From assembly GCF_028829235.1 (NCBI RefSeq), contig NZ_JAIWJY010000003.1:186001-250000 (forward strand): a stretch of 64,000 nt of DNA, given 5' to 3'. The notes below the pieces were generated by a model. The model was given only the letters and a program-made list of their open reading frames with translations, was not told the DNA's origin and ran no database searches. The DNA is from Tenacibaculum larymnensis. GTDB taxonomy: Bacteria > Bacteroidota > Bacteroidia > Flavobacteriales > Flavobacteriaceae. A program made the translations under genes and the position numbers. This document shows, one piece after another, positions 34,065-45,700 of the stretch (the first letter of the stretch is position 1; every line of letters starts with the position of its first letter).

Positions 34065-34544
34065 ATGATGATGAATCAAGCAGAAAAGAGAAAATGTGAA
34101 TTAGTTGAGAAGCTAGGTATTTTTTTGGAAAAAAAAGAACAGTTAGCTCCAGTGGCGGCAAGGATATTTTCACACATTATTTTAACAGGAAAGCAAGGAA
34201 CAACTTTTGAAGACTTGGTGTCTGGTCTGTGTGCTAGTAAGAGTACGATTTCAACACATCTTAATCACCTACAAGGATTAAAGAAGGTAAGTTATTTTAC
34301 AAAAACAGGTGACAGGAAAAAATACTTTATCCTAAATAGTGATACTATGCTACAAGGAATAAGCAATATGGTAGAAGAGTGGGAAGGAGAAAAGGAGCTA
34401 CATATAGAAGTTAAAGAATATAAAGAAGGTATTAATAAAACATTGAAAGAAGAAGATAAGTTTGATCTTGATTTTCATGATAGTTTTATTGAGTTTTTAA
34501 ATGGAGCTATAGAATCTATTACTAAACTGAAAGAAAAATTATAA
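34065..34544 (+). CDS. GbsR/MarR-family transcriptional regulator of the efflux operon
   Basis: A 159-residue winged-helix protein beginning MMMNQAEKRKCELVEKLG. The HTH region is TFEDLVSGLCASKSTISTHL with the wing VSYFTKTGDRKKYF, both typical of the GbsR subgroup. The C-terminal helices (about 95-159) probably form the dimer. It is the first gene of an operon encoding a tripartite drug pump, and a perfect palindrome lies over the promoter. Repression of the operon relieved by a pump substrate is the simplest model. Start taken at the first of three ATGs (34065); a TTG at 34047 overlaps the -7 box and is unlikely. Confidence 0.87.
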   Translation: MMMNQAEKRKCELVEKLGIFLEKKEQLAPVAARIFSHIILTGKQGTTFEDLVSGLCASKSTISTHLNHLQGLKKVSYFTKTGDRKKYFILNSDTMLQGISNMVEEWEGEKELHIEVKEYKEGINKTLKEEDKFDLDFHDSFIEFLNGAIESITKLKEKL

Positions 34545-34574
34545 ACCACAAACACTAATTATTATATACATAAA

Positions 34575-35699
34575 ATGAAATATCAACATATATACGGTAT
34601 TGCTATTCTTAGCATTGTTGCATTATTTTTTACAAGCTGTGGAAAACAACAACAACAAAACCAACAGAAGCCAACAGCGCTGCCTTTTCCAGTAGTTAAA
34701 GTAGCAAAAAAAACAATAACAAATTACCAAAGTTATCCTGTAACTATTGAAGGAGAAGTAAATAGTGAAATAAGACCAAAAGTTTCTGGATACGTAAAGA
34801 ACGTTTTGGTAAAAGAAGGACAGAAAGTTAAACAAGGGCAACTATTGTTTAAGTTAGAAACCCAATCATTAAGTCAAGATGCTGAGGCAGCAAAAGCAGC
34901 TGTAAATACAGCGCAGGTTGAAGTTAATAAATTAAAACCATTAGTAGAAAAGAACATTATTAGTCCAGTTCAATTAGAAACAGCAAAAGCAAGTTTAGCA
35001 CAAGCTAAAAGTAGTTATAACAGTATTGTAGCTAATATTAATTACGCTAATATAAAAAGTCCTGTGAACGGATTTGTAGGTTCAATTAATTATAGAAAAG
35101 GAGCTTTAGTAAGTGCACAAAGTGCAATGCCTCTAACAAAAGTAGCTTCTATAAAAAATGTATATGCATACTTTTCTATGAATGAAAAAGAGTTTTTAAA
35201 CTTCATTGCTTCAGCAGAGGGTGATACAATGGATGAAAAAATTAAAAAATTACCACCAGTAAAGTTATTGTTAGCTAATGGAAAAGAGTATGAACAAACT
35301 GGAATTATTGAAACCATTGCAGGAGATATTAACCAGCAAACAGGAACTATTAGCTTTAGAGCAAAGTTTGATAATAAAGCAGGCTTGTTACGTAACGGAA
35401 GTAGTGGTACAATCTTAATACCTAAAGTACATAACGATGCATTAATTATACCTTCAGAATCTACATTTGAACGTCAAGGTAAGGTATATGTTTATACAGT
35501 AAATAATGACTCTTTGGCTGAAAAAACTATTGAAGTAGAAGCACAAGTAGGAAAGCTTTATGTGGTAAAGTCAGGATTAACAATAGAACAAACCATTTTA
35601 GCTAAAGGCTTAAATAAAGTTCGTTCTGGAGCAAAAATTAAACCAGTTCCAACACCTTTAGACAGTATAGTTAACTCATTCGATACGGTATTTAAATAA
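34575..35699 (+). CDS. AcrA-type periplasmic adaptor lipoprotein
   Basis: A 374-residue membrane-fusion protein of an HAE1 RND pump. The signal ends with lipobox FTSC (Cys22), followed by a Gln-rich linker (GKQQQQNQQK). Visible features are the lipoyl half motif (GYVKNVLVKEGQKVKQGQ), a short helical hairpin, the second lipoyl half (ANIKSPVNGFVGSINYRKG) and a beta-barrel with GTISFRAKFDN and LLRNGSSGTILIP. It joins the pump encoded next to the outer-membrane channel encoded third. It lies 30 bases after the regulator gene and 11 before the pump gene. Confidence 0.93.
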   Translation: MKYQHIYGIAILSIVALFFTSCGKQQQQNQQKPTALPFPVVKVAKKTITNYQSYPVTIEGEVNSEIRPKVSGYVKNVLVKEGQKVKQGQLLFKLETQSLSQDAEAAKAAVNTAQVEVNKLKPLVEKNIISPVQLETAKASLAQAKSSYNSIVANINYANIKSPVNGFVGSINYRKGALVSAQSAMPLTKVASIKNVYAYFSMNEKEFLNFIASAEGDTMDEKIKKLPPVKLLLANGKEYEQTGIIETIAGDINQQTGTISFRAKFDNKAGLLRNGSSGTILIPKVHNDALIIPSESTFERQGKVYVYTVNNDSLAEKTIEVEAQVGKLYVVKSGLTIEQTILAKGLNKVRSGAKIKPVPTPLDSIVNSFDTVFK

Positions 35700-35710
35700 T
35701 AAAGAAAATC

Positions 35711-38700
35711 ATGTTACAAAAATTTATAGAGCGTCCGGTACTCTCTACAGTAATTTCTATTATCATAGTAATATTAGGAGTACTGTCATTAACACAATTA
35801 CCGGTAACGCAATATCCTGATATAGCACCACCAACGGTGCAGGTTACAGCTTCATATCCAGGAGCTAGTGCCGAAACAATTTTAGAAAGTGTTATTGTTC
35901 CTATAGAAGAACAAATAAACGGGGTAGAAGGAATGACTTACATGACTTCTACAGCAAGTAATACAGGTACAGCAAGTATTCAAGTTTTCTTTGAACAAGG
36001 TTACGACCCTGATATTGCTGCGGTGAACGTACAGAACAGAGTTGCTAGAGCTAATGCTTTATTACCATCTGAGGTTACAAGAGCAGGAGTTATTACAGCA
36101 AAACAACAAAACTCGGCACTTTTGTATGCCGCTATATTTTCAACAAACCCTGAATATGATGATGTTTTTATTCAGAATTATCTGAATATAAATGTGAAAC
36201 CAGAATTGCAACGTGTTTCTGGAGTAGGGGCTGTAAATGTATTTGGAGCAAAAGATTATTCGATGCGTGTATGGTTAGATCCAGCAAAAATGGCATCATA
36301 TAAGTTAGAACCTAGAGAAGTAATAGCTGCAATTAATGAACAAAGTTTAGAAGCAGCAGCTGGATCTTTAGGGCAAAACACAGGAGAATCTTTTGAATAT
36401 GTAATCAAATATAAAGGACGATATAAAACGGCAAAAGAATATGAAAATGTTGTTGTAAAAGCTTTGGGGAATGGACAGTTTTTACGTGTTAAAGACGTAG
36501 CAAAAGTAGAGTTAGATGCATTTTCTTATTCATCACTTTCACGTACAAATGGAAATCCAGCACTTAACTTTGGAGTTTTTCAAACACCAGGATCTAATGC
36601 ACAGGAAATTATTGAGAATATTTATGTAAAGCTGGAAGATTTAAAGAAAGATTTCCCAGAAGGATTAGATTATATCATTAACTACGACACAAACAAATTC
36701 TTAACAGCGTCTGTAGACAAAGTAAAAAGTACCTTGATTGAAGCCTTTTTATTAGTATTTATTGTAGTGTTCATTTTCTTGCAAGATTTTAAATCTACCT
36801 TAATACCAGCCATAGCAGTTCCAGTATCAATTATTGGTACGTTCTTTTTCTTAAACCTGTTTGGATATTCGATCAACCTGCTAACATTATTCGCTTTAAT
36901 CTTAGCAATTGGAATTGTGGTAGATGATGCCATTGTGGTAGTAGAAGCAGTACATGCTAAACTGGAAGATGGAGCAGAGAGTGCGAAAAAAGCATCAATT
37001 TCTGCCATGAGTGAAATTAGTGGAGCTATTGTGTCTATTACTTTAGTAATGATGGCAGTATTTGTGCCAATTACTTTTATACAAGGACCATCAGGAGTAT
37101 TTTATGAGCAATTTGGTGTAACATTAATGGTTGCCATCTTAATTTCAGCAGTAAATGCATTAACATTAACACCTGCCTTAAGTGCGTTGTTATTAAAACC
37201 GCATAACGACGATCATAAGAAAAAAGGATTGTTACAGCGATTTTATGATGCTTTTAACGCAGGGTTCAACGCGGTAACAAATAAATATACCAAGTCTTTA
37301 GGCTTTTTAGTAAAGCATAAATGGGTAACAGCAGGTATTTTAGGGGTAAGTGTTTTAGCTATTGTATGGGCAAGTAATACAATACCTACAGGTTTCGTAC
37401 CATCAGAAGATAGAGGGGTGGTATTTATGAATGCTGAATTACCAGCAGGTTCCTCATTAGATAGATCATATAAAGTAACAGAAAAGCTATATGAAAGTAT
37501 TAAAGGAATTGAAGGAATAAAAGGAGCATCATTTATTAGTGGAAGAAACTTTTTCTCTGGAGAAGGAAGTTCGTATGCTATGGGCTTTATTATTTTAGAA
37601 GATTGGAGTGAAAGAGAAAGTGATGCGGAATCAGTTCAAAGCATAGTAGGTCAATTGTTTGGTAAAGCAGCGATGATACCAGATGCGAATATTATTTTCT
37701 TTACCCCACCAAGTGTGCCAGGTTTTGGTAGTGCAGATGGTTTTGAAATGAGGTTATTAGACCGTTCAGCTAAGCCATTAACAGAAATGGATGCAACAGC
37801 AAAAGAATTTGTAGGTCTTTTAAATCAACAACCAGAAATAGCATTTGCTTCTAACTCTTTTGATACTGGTTTCCCTCAGTTGGAATTAGATATCAATGTA
37901 GAAAGAGCTAAAGAGGCAGGAGTGTCAACAAGTGCTATCCTTTCAGCTTTACAAGGATATATTGGAGGTAATTATGCAGCTGACTTTAGTAGATTTGGAA
38001 AACAGTTTAGAGTTTTTGTACAATCATTACCTGAAGACAGAGTAAATGAAGAAAGCTTAAATAGTATGTTTATAAAAACTCCAAGTGGAGAAATGACACC
38101 AATATCTCAATTTGTAAGCTTAAAACGTGTATATGGTCCTCAAACGGTAAATCGTTTCAACTTGTTTAACTCTGTAACAGTAAACGGAGGTGTAACACCA
38201 GGATTTAGTACAGGAGATGCAATTACTAAAATAAACACATTAGCAGAAAATAATTTACCAGAAGGATATAGTGTTGCTTATTCAGGAATTACTAGAGAAG
38301 AAATAGCATCATCAGGACAATCTACCATTATTTTTATGATTAGTATTTTGTTTGTTTATTTCTTATTAGCAGCACAATACGAGAGTTACCTATTACCACT
38401 ATCAGTAATTTTCTCATTACCAATTGGTGTAGCAGGAGCATATTACACAACATATTTAGCTGGGTTAGAAAATAACATCTATTTCCAAATAGCCTTAATT
38501 ATGTTATTAGGTCTGTTAGCTAAAAATGCGATTCTTATTGTAGAATTTGCAATACAACGTCGTAAACAAGGAAAAAGCTTATACGATGCGGCTATTGAAG
38601 GAGCAAAAGTACGTTTAAGACCTATTTTAATGACCTCGTTTGCATTTATCCTAGGGTTAATGCCGTTAGTATTAGCAAAAGGAGTAGGGGCTGAAGGAAA

Positions 38701-38848
38701 TAACTCTATCGGAACTGGTGCTGCAGGAGGATTGTTAATAGGTACTTTAATAGGGGTATTCGTTATTCCTGTATTATTTGTGGTATTTCAATGGTTGCAA
38801 GAAAAAGTATCAAGCAAACCAGTTGTTATTGAAACTAAAGAAGATTAA
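35711..38848 (+). CDS. AcrB-type (HAE1) RND multidrug efflux pump
   Basis: A 1045-residue inner-membrane pump of normal length for the family. It begins MLQKFIERPVLSTVISIIIV and has 12 predicted membrane helices with two large periplasmic loops. The fourth helix carries the proton-relay Asp pair in ALILAIGIVVDDAIVVVEAV, which distinguishes it from the metal pump at 3940, whose motif has a single Asp followed by Gly at this place. The PxxLxP-like signature after the sixth helix (LTPALSALLLKP) is present. Drugs, dyes, bile salts or fatty acids are typical substrates; none can be inferred here. Confidence 0.95.
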   Translation: MLQKFIERPVLSTVISIIIVILGVLSLTQLPVTQYPDIAPPTVQVTASYPGASAETILESVIVPIEEQINGVEGMTYMTSTASNTGTASIQVFFEQGYDPDIAAVNVQNRVARANALLPSEVTRAGVITAKQQNSALLYAAIFSTNPEYDDVFIQNYLNINVKPELQRVSGVGAVNVFGAKDYSMRVWLDPAKMASYKLEPREVIAAINEQSLEAAAGSLGQNTGESFEYVIKYKGRYKTAKEYENVVVKALGNGQFLRVKDVAKVELDAFSYSSLSRTNGNPALNFGVFQTPGSNAQEIIENIYVKLEDLKKDFPEGLDYIINYDTNKFLTASVDKVKSTLIEAFLLVFIVVFIFLQDFKSTLIPAIAVPVSIIGTFFFLNLFGYSINLLTLFALILAIGIVVDDAIVVVEAVHAKLEDGAESAKKASISAMSEISGAIVSITLVMMAVFVPITFIQGPSGVFYEQFGVTLMVAILISAVNALTLTPALSALLLKPHNDDHKKKGLLQRFYDAFNAGFNAVTNKYTKSLGFLVKHKWVTAGILGVSVLAIVWASNTIPTGFVPSEDRGVVFMNAELPAGSSLDRSYKVTEKLYESIKGIEGIKGASFISGRNFFSGEGSSYAMGFIILEDWSERESDAESVQSIVGQLFGKAAMIPDANIIFFTPPSVPGFGSADGFEMRLLDRSAKPLTEMDATAKEFVGLLNQQPEIAFASNSFDTGFPQLELDINVERAKEAGVSTSAILSALQGYIGGNYAADFSRFGKQFRVFVQSLPEDRVNEESLNSMFIKTPSGEMTPISQFVSLKRVYGPQTVNRFNLFNSVTVNGGVTPGFSTGDAITKINTLAENNLPEGYSVAYSGITREEIASSGQSTIIFMISILFVYFLLAAQYESYLLPLSVIFSLPIGVAGAYYTTYLAGLENNIYFQIALIMLLGLLAKNAILIVEFAIQRRKQGKSLYDAAIEGAKVRLRPILMTSFAFILGLMPLVLAKGVGAEGNNSIGTGAAGGLLIGTLIGVFVIPVLFVVFQWLQEKVSSKPVVIETKED

Positions 38849-38850
38849 TT

Positions 38851-40251
38851 ATGAAACGTATACTAAATAAAACCTTGGTTGTAGCCGTAATGGCTACAAC
38901 CTTACAAAGTTGTTTTGTTGCTAAGGATTATGCACGTCCTGAGTTAAAAGAAACAGAACATTTGTATAGAACAGATAATTTACCAAAAGATAGTATCTCA
39001 ATGGCAGATGTATCATGGAAAGATATGTTTACTGATGCCCACTTGAAGCAATATGTTGATGAAGGGCTTCAAAATAACTTAGATATCCGTGTAGCAATAC
39101 AACAAATGGCAGCTGCTGAGGCTTATATGAAACAAGGCAAGGCAGGATATTTTCCTACTTTAAGTGTAGGAACAAAAGCTACTCACCAAGAATTAGCAAA
39201 AAACAGCCAGTTTGGATCTTTTTTTAACGGTAGTATCGACCAGTATGATATAACAGGAAATCTTTCATGGGAAGCCGATATTTGGGGTAAAATACGAAGC
39301 AATAAACGAGCAGGAAAAGCAGGTTATTTACAAAGTGTAGCAGCTCATCAAGCAGTAAAAACACAATTAGTTTCAGCAATAGCAACTACCTATTATCAGT
39401 TAGTAGCTTTAGATGCTCAGTTAGAAATTACTGAACAAACTATTGAAACGAGAGAGAGTAGTGTAAATACTATCAAAGCTCTTAAAGATGCAGGTCAGGT
39501 AAATCAGGTAGCAGTAGATCAAAATATTGCACAGTATAACAATGCAAAAGCACTAAAAGTAGATTTAGAAGCATCTATCTTTAAAATTGAGAATACACTA
39601 AATCTATTATTAGGAAGAACATCTGTAGTTATTGAAAGAAGTAAACTTTCAGAACAACAACTAAATGCCGCTATTAAAGTAGGCGTTCCAGCAACTTTAT
39701 TAAGAAATAGACCAGATGTTATGGCAGCTGAATATGGTTTAATAAACGCTTTTGAAATGACTAATGTTGCCAAAAGTAATTTTTACCCATCGTTAACAGT
39801 AACGGCAAGTGGAGGATTTCAAAGTTTAGAGTTAGATGAATTATTAAGCACAAACTCTTTGTTTGCAAATATTATAGGAGGTTTAACACAGCCTATTTTT
39901 AATCAAAGAAAGATTAAAACACAACATGAGGTAGCTAAAGCACAACAAGAACAAGCATTGTTAACTTTTAAAAAGACTTTGTTAACTGCTGGAAATGAGG
40001 TTTCAAATGCACTTTTTGATTATAAAGCAGAAACCGAAAAGTTTGATTACAGAAAAAATGAAGTTGAAGCTTTACGAAGAGCAGAAGTAAACTCTGAAGA
40101 GTTGTTAAAAAATGGATATGCTAATTATTTAGATTTATTAACAGCAAGAGAAAGAGCTTTAAATGCTGAGTTAAATGTTATCAATAACAAGTTAAATCAG
40201 TTGTTAAGTGTTGTTAATTTATATGAAGCACTTGGAGGCGGTTGGAAGTAA
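38851..40251 (+). CDS. NodT/OprM-type outer-membrane efflux lipoprotein
   Basis: A 466-residue outer-membrane channel with a lipoprotein signal (lipobox LQSC, Cys21). It has the family's two repeated coiled-coil halves, for example LKQYVDEGLQNNLDIRVAIQ in the first half and VPATLLRNRPDVMAAEYGL opening the second. It forms the exit duct of the tripartite pump with the two preceding gene products. Its start lies two bases after the stop of the pump gene, so translation is probably coupled. Length and motifs are complete. Confidence 0.93.
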   Translation: MKRILNKTLVVAVMATTLQSCFVAKDYARPELKETEHLYRTDNLPKDSISMADVSWKDMFTDAHLKQYVDEGLQNNLDIRVAIQQMAAAEAYMKQGKAGYFPTLSVGTKATHQELAKNSQFGSFFNGSIDQYDITGNLSWEADIWGKIRSNKRAGKAGYLQSVAAHQAVKTQLVSAIATTYYQLVALDAQLEITEQTIETRESSVNTIKALKDAGQVNQVAVDQNIAQYNNAKALKVDLEASIFKIENTLNLLLGRTSVVIERSKLSEQQLNAAIKVGVPATLLRNRPDVMAAEYGLINAFEMTNVAKSNFYPSLTVTASGGFQSLELDELLSTNSLFANIIGGLTQPIFNQRKIKTQHEVAKAQQEQALLTFKKTLLTAGNEVSNALFDYKAETEKFDYRKNEVEALRRAEVNSEELLKNGYANYLDLLTARERALNAELNVINNKLNQLLSVVNLYEALGGGWK

Positions 40252-40261
40252 ATAGGTTATA

Positions 40262-40831
40262 ATGGGTAATAGGTCAAAACTTATTAAGGTAGCCAAAGAA
40301 AAGTTTATAGCATTTGGCAGTAAGCATACCACAATGGATGAAATAGCTGAGCTACTCGGAATTTCAAAAAAAACTATTTATGCTTGCTTTTCTTCAAAAG
40401 AGGAATTGATAATTGAAAGTATTAAAGAATTAATAAATGAATTCAAAATTGATACTGAGCCTATTTTAAAATCTGATAAAACAGCATTAAGTAAAGTAAT
40501 AGAGATATATAAAGTAATTTTTAAGTACGTAGAAAAGTTTAAACCTTCATTTATTTTTGGGTTAAAAAAATACTACCCTAATGCTTACGATGCTTATAAA
40601 GAGATTACTACAGATGTTGTTTCAACAGATATAATGAATTTACTAGAAGAAGCCAAAACACAGGGAGAAATAAGATCTGATGTAGATCTTGAGTTATTTA
40701 GTAAGTTATATTTAAGCGGGCTTGAGAGTCGTTTGTTTGATGCAGATAATTTGTTTGACGATTACTCAAAAGAAGTACTATTAGAGTATATGATTATTAA
40801 TAACTTAAACTCTCTAAAACCCGCTAAATAA
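40262..40831 (+). CDS. TetR/AcrR-family transcriptional regulator
   Basis: A 189-residue regulator with an N-terminal TetR HTH domain (AKEKFIAFGSKHTTMDEIAE, then ISKKTIYACFSSKEEL) and a helical ligand-binding C-terminus. It is encoded 10 bases after the channel gene and is the last gene of the efflux operon, which therefore has a regulator at each end. The palindrome over the operon promoter could belong to this protein instead of the GbsR-like one; both types bind palindromes. A hairpin terminator follows at 40861. Confidence 0.9.
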   Translation: MGNRSKLIKVAKEKFIAFGSKHTTMDEIAELLGISKKTIYACFSSKEELIIESIKELINEFKIDTEPILKSDKTALSKVIEIYKVIFKYVEKFKPSFIFGLKKYYPNAYDAYKEITTDVVSTDIMNLLEEAKTQGEIRSDVDLELFSKLYLSGLESRLFDADNLFDDYSKEVLLEYMIINNLNSLKPAK

Positions 40832-40860
40832 GTACACAAGTTTTTGTGGTTTTTGATAAG

Positions 40861-40904
40861 AAGTGTCATGTAGTATGTTATCATATCTGCAAGACACTTT
40901 TTTT
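40861..40904 (+). terminator. Terminator of the efflux operon
   Basis: AAGTGTC (40861-40867) pairs with GACACTT (40893-40899); further partial pairing lies inside the loop, and the stem is followed by a run of T to 40904. It is 30 bases after the TetR gene. Confidence 0.75.
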
Positions 40905-40982
40905 GTGTTTGAAGATCAGGTAGTTATTAAAAAGGATTAAGGGAAAGTATTTTGATGTATTTTTGTGGGAAATAAATAAAAT

Positions 40983-42533
40983 TTGCTAAAAAAAATAACC
41001 ATATATCTATTACTTAGTCTTGTAACCCAGTTGTATAGTCAGAATAAAGTAGATTCACAGTTTGCTGAAGTTCAGAAAAAAGCAGAGAGTTATTTAGAAA
41101 AACTACAAGAAAACTATAAGGAAGGAAACTACAAACTTCATAAGATTTATAGTGATTCTCTTTATAATATTTCTAAAGAGAATAACCTAAAAGATCTACA
41201 AGTAAAAGCAATGGTTAATCAAGCAATAAGCTTGAACATGCAAACAAAGTATGTAGAAGGTATAGCATTATATAAAGAAGCATTAGTCGTAGCAAAAACA
41301 ATACAAGAAAGTAAACAAGCTGAAACTGTAGTGCTGGTTAATTTAGGAAACACATATAATAATGTTGAGCTTTATGAAAAAAGTATAGAAACCATGAAGA
41401 AGGTTTTAAAGCAAACTACCTATATGAAGAAACCTAACTTAATAAAAATGGCTGCGTTGAATGGTTTATCAACAAGCTACTCAGCTTTAAATAATGAGGA
41501 AAAATCACTGTTTTATGCGCAGCAAGTAAAAAAAATAGGAGAAGAAACAGGAAATGAAAGTATTGTTTTAACATCATTAAACCATATCAGTAGTTCGTAT
41601 TATAAGTTAGGAGAATATGAAAAATCAGTTGAAATAGCTAATAGAGCTAGAAAGTATAAGGCTTTTGAAAAAAATACTAGAGTAAAAGCATGGATTTTTG
41701 TCAATTTAGGAGTCGCAAATTTAAAGTTAGAACATTACAATAAAGCGGAAGAAAATTTAAAACAAGCATTAAGCATAGCTTCTGAAAGGAATATAGAAGA
41801 AATAGAAATGATATGTTATAAAAATCTAGCTATAATATATCAAAAGCTAAACAAAACAACAGCTTATTTAAATGCAGAAAAGAAACATAACAAAAGCCGA
41901 ATAAGTTTTCTAAAGAATCAAAAGAAAGCTATTACAGAGGAGCTAAAAGCAGAAATTGGAGCAAGAGAAAAAACAGTTTTAGCACAAGAAAACACAAAAG
42001 CGCTACTTTCAGAACAACAAAAAAGTTTGTTGTGGTTTGGTGTGTTTTGTGTAATTGGTTTAGGAGGTGTGTTTTGGATTTACATAAAAAAGAATGAAGA
42101 GAAAAGTGATATAAAAGAAACAAATAAAATAACAGAAAAGATAAAAGAAGCTTCTGAAAAGTATAAAAATTCCTCATTGTCAAAAGAAGATAGAGTTTCT
42201 TACCAGCAAAAAATATTAAAAGCAATAGAAGAAGAAAAGATATACTTAAATCACGATTTAACTCAAGCAAACTTTGCAAAAAAACTATCGTTAAGTAGTC
42301 ATCATTTATCTGAAGTATTTTCGTTTGAATTTGATAAAAACTTCTACCAACTTATCAATTCATATCGAATAAAAGAAGCTAAAAAAATATTAGAACAACC
42401 TACTAATAAAGATTACAAAATAATTGCTGTAGCCTACGATGCTGGTTTTAAAAGTAAAACAACATTCAACCGTGTGTTTAAAGAACAAACAGGTTATACA
42501 CCTACAGAGTACCGAAAAAAACTAATAAAATAG
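40983..42533 (+). CDS. Membrane-bound TPR-AraC hybrid transcriptional regulator
   Basis: A 516-residue protein. A signal peptide (MLKKITIYLLLSLVTQLYSQ) leads into periplasmic TPR repeats (about residues 50-310). One membrane helix follows (about 345-365, LLWFGVFCVIGLGGVFWIYI), then a linker and a C-terminal AraC-type double HTH (FAKKLSLSSHHLSEVFSFEF, then IAVAYDAGFKSKTTFNRVFK and TGYTPTEYRK). This one-component design senses outside or envelope signals and acts on DNA directly; it is common in Bacteroidetes. The start is TTG with TATTTTTG (40958-40965) as a likely -7 box. It stands between the efflux operon and the second giant surface protein gene, either of which it may control. Confidence 0.87.
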   Translation: MLKKITIYLLLSLVTQLYSQNKVDSQFAEVQKKAESYLEKLQENYKEGNYKLHKIYSDSLYNISKENNLKDLQVKAMVNQAISLNMQTKYVEGIALYKEALVVAKTIQESKQAETVVLVNLGNTYNNVELYEKSIETMKKVLKQTTYMKKPNLIKMAALNGLSTSYSALNNEEKSLFYAQQVKKIGEETGNESIVLTSLNHISSSYYKLGEYEKSVEIANRARKYKAFEKNTRVKAWIFVNLGVANLKLEHYNKAEENLKQALSIASERNIEEIEMICYKNLAIIYQKLNKTTAYLNAEKKHNKSRISFLKNQKKAITEELKAEIGAREKTVLAQENTKALLSEQQKSLLWFGVFCVIGLGGVFWIYIKKNEEKSDIKETNKITEKIKEASEKYKNSSLSKEDRVSYQQKILKAIEEEKIYLNHDLTQANFAKKLSLSSHHLSEVFSFEFDKNFYQLINSYRIKEAKKILEQPTNKDYKIIAVAYDAGFKSKTTFNRVFKEQTGYTPTEYRKKLIK

Positions 42534-42711
42534 GTTCCACTCTATAGAATGATACTTCTATAACAACCAGCGGTTATATCTTGCGCCTTATTATTTAATA
42601 GTACAATCAAACAAAAAACATCTATGATTATTTAGGTGGTTTTACATCATGTGTTATGTTGTAAAATTAAAATGGTTAGTTAAGAAGAAGTTTAAAATTA
42701 GATTAAAAAGA

Positions 42712-45700
42712 ATGAGGAAATTTATTAGTAAGTTTTTAAAGAATAGTTTTACAGTACTTTTTTTTATTGTAAGCAGTCAATTGTTTTCACAGTCATTTAC
42801 ATCTTTATGGAATACTACAAATGTTAGTACTGATTCTTCAGCAGATAATGAAATAACCATACCAACCAATTCAGCTTATACTTATTCTTATACCGTTGAC
42901 TGGGGTGACGGAAATATAGACTCAAATGTAACGGGAGATATTACACATACCTATGCTACACAAGGAACTTACACAATTAAGATAGATGGTACGTTTCCTG
43001 CAATCTATTTTAACAATGCTGGAGACGTTGACAAGATTATTGAAATATTGTCTTGGGGTACAATTCAATGGCAAAGTATGGAAAATGCGTTCTACGGATG
43101 TTCAAACCTGAATTTTGATGCCATTGCTCCACCAGATTTAAGTCAAGTTACTAGTTTACAAAATGCTTTTAGAGATTGTTCATTATTTAATGGTATTATG
43201 AATAATTGGAATATGAGCACCATAACTAATATATCAGGATTATTTATGGATTGTGAAATTTTCAATAGACCTTTAGATCAGTGGGATACATCTAATGTAA
43301 CAGATATGTCTTACACTTTTTACGATGCAAGCAATTTCAATGAACCATTAGATAATTGGAATACATCAGCAGTAACTACTTTAGAAAACTTTTTATATAG
43401 GGCTCGTAAATTCAATCAAAATATTAATAGCTGGAATGTAGCTAATGTTGTTAATATGGAAGGAGCTTTTTACGATACAAGTGCATATAATCAACCAATG
43501 AATAATTGGAATGTTGGTAATGTTACCAATACGAATAACACATTTAAAGGTTCTAGCTTTAATAATCCAATAGATAACTGGGATGTAAGTAGCGTTACAA
43601 CAATGGCGGGAATGTTTAGTCAATCTAAATTCAATCAACCCTTAAATAGTTGGAATGTTAGTAATGTTATTAATATGTCCAAGCTATTTTTTAGAAACAG
43701 AACCTTTAATCAACCTTTAAACAGTTGGAATGTAAGTAATGTTACAAATATGTCAGGTATGTTTGATGGATGGGCTTGGGGAGCAGTTTTTAATCAATCT
43801 ATAGGTAACTGGGATGTTAGTAATGTTACTGATATGAGTTACATGTTTCGAGATAACTCTGGTTTTAATCAGCTCATAGGTAATTGGGATGTGAGTAATG
43901 TAATTACTATGAGTGGAATGTTTGAAGGAGCTATTGCTTTTAATCGGGATATAAGCTTGTGGAATATTAGTAAGGTTACCGATGTAGAAAGTATGTTTGA
44001 AAGAACAGAAGCTTTCAATCAGCCATTGAATAGTTGGGACGTAAGCAATATTACTAATATGCGTAACATGTTTCAACAAGCAGAAGCTTTTAATCAACCT
44101 TTGAATAGCTGGGATGTAAGTAATATTACGAGCTTTCAATATATGTTTGATAGAGCTATATCCTTTAATCAAGATATAACCGGTTGGGAAACCGGAAATG
44201 TTAGAAACATGTCTTATATGTTCAATCAGGCTACTTCATTTAATCAAAATATAGGAGTCTGGAACATATTTAGTGTTACAAACATGACAAATATGTTGTC
44301 AAGTAGTGGTATTTCTCAAGAAAATTATGATAATATTCTTATAGCCTGGAGTGCTCAAACAGTTCAAAACAACATTAACTTAGGAGCGACGAACCTTAAT
44401 TACTGTGATGCATTAAACCAAAGACAAAGTCTAATTGATAATAATGGTTGGACTATATCAGGAGATATTGTAAACTGTTCTTATGTATTATGTACTCAAA
44501 TAACAATGCCGCAAGCAGGTGACACACAAGTACCTGCAAACAGTGATATTCGTTGGAATCCAGCACCTAATGCTACAGGGTATAGAATTAGTGTAAGAAG
44601 AGAAAACGGAGCGACTTCACAGGTTATATATAATAATGAAGATGTAGGAAATGTAGTAGGAGTAGACTTTACCAATGAATTTATAGCAGGAGATACTGTA
44701 TATGTAACAGTTGTTCCTTATAATGATGAAGGACCAGCTACAGGTTGCCAGGAAATTAGTTTTACAGTAATAGAAAGTTGGGTAAATAGTCCAGATGCAT
44801 TTAAACTTACCTATGATACAAGTATACAATCTTCATTCACTACACCAACAAATCAGTTAAGAATAGAAACAAATTCAGGTTATCCAAAATACCTTACGTA
44901 TAACTATTCAATAGATTGGGGAGATGGACAATACAATCATAATGTTACGGGTGATATTACACACACATATCTTGCACCAGGAATCTATACAGTAAGTATT
45001 ATTGGTGTTTTTCCTTCTCCAAAGCATGAAACTATTGGAGACTCTGACAAATTATTATCTATAGATCAATGGGGAACACAAGTCTGGGAAAGTATGTACG
45101 AAGCTTTTTATAGTTGTGCAAATATGGAGTACAATGCCACAGATATTCCTAATCTAAGCAATGTAATGGATATGGAAAGAATGTTTAGTTCATGCAGGAA
45201 ATTTAATGGAAACATAAATAATTGGAATGTTAGCAATGTAACGAACATGCGTAGTATGTTTAGTGGAACTTCAGTTTATGACCAACCACTTAATAACTGG
45301 AATGTAAGTAATGTTACTAATATGAACTATATGTTTGGTAGTGCTGTAAAGTTTAATCAAGATATAGGGAACTGGAATACCGGAAATGTAATAAATATGG
45401 GAGGTATGTTTCAGAATGCAGAAGTATTTGATCAGAATCTTAATAATTGGAATGTAAGTAATGTTACAGATATGAGTAGTATGTTTGAAAGAGCAGAAGC
45501 ATTTAACCAGCCACTTGATAACTGGGATGTAAGCAATGTTACTAATATGTCTGAAATGTTTAATGGTTTTATTTCAAATATGGCTTTTAACCAAAATATA
45601 GATAATTGGGATGTAAGTAATGTTACAGATATGTCTGAAATGTTCCAGAGATGTGTTGATTTTAACCAACCTTTAAACTCTTGGAATGTAGGTGCTGTTA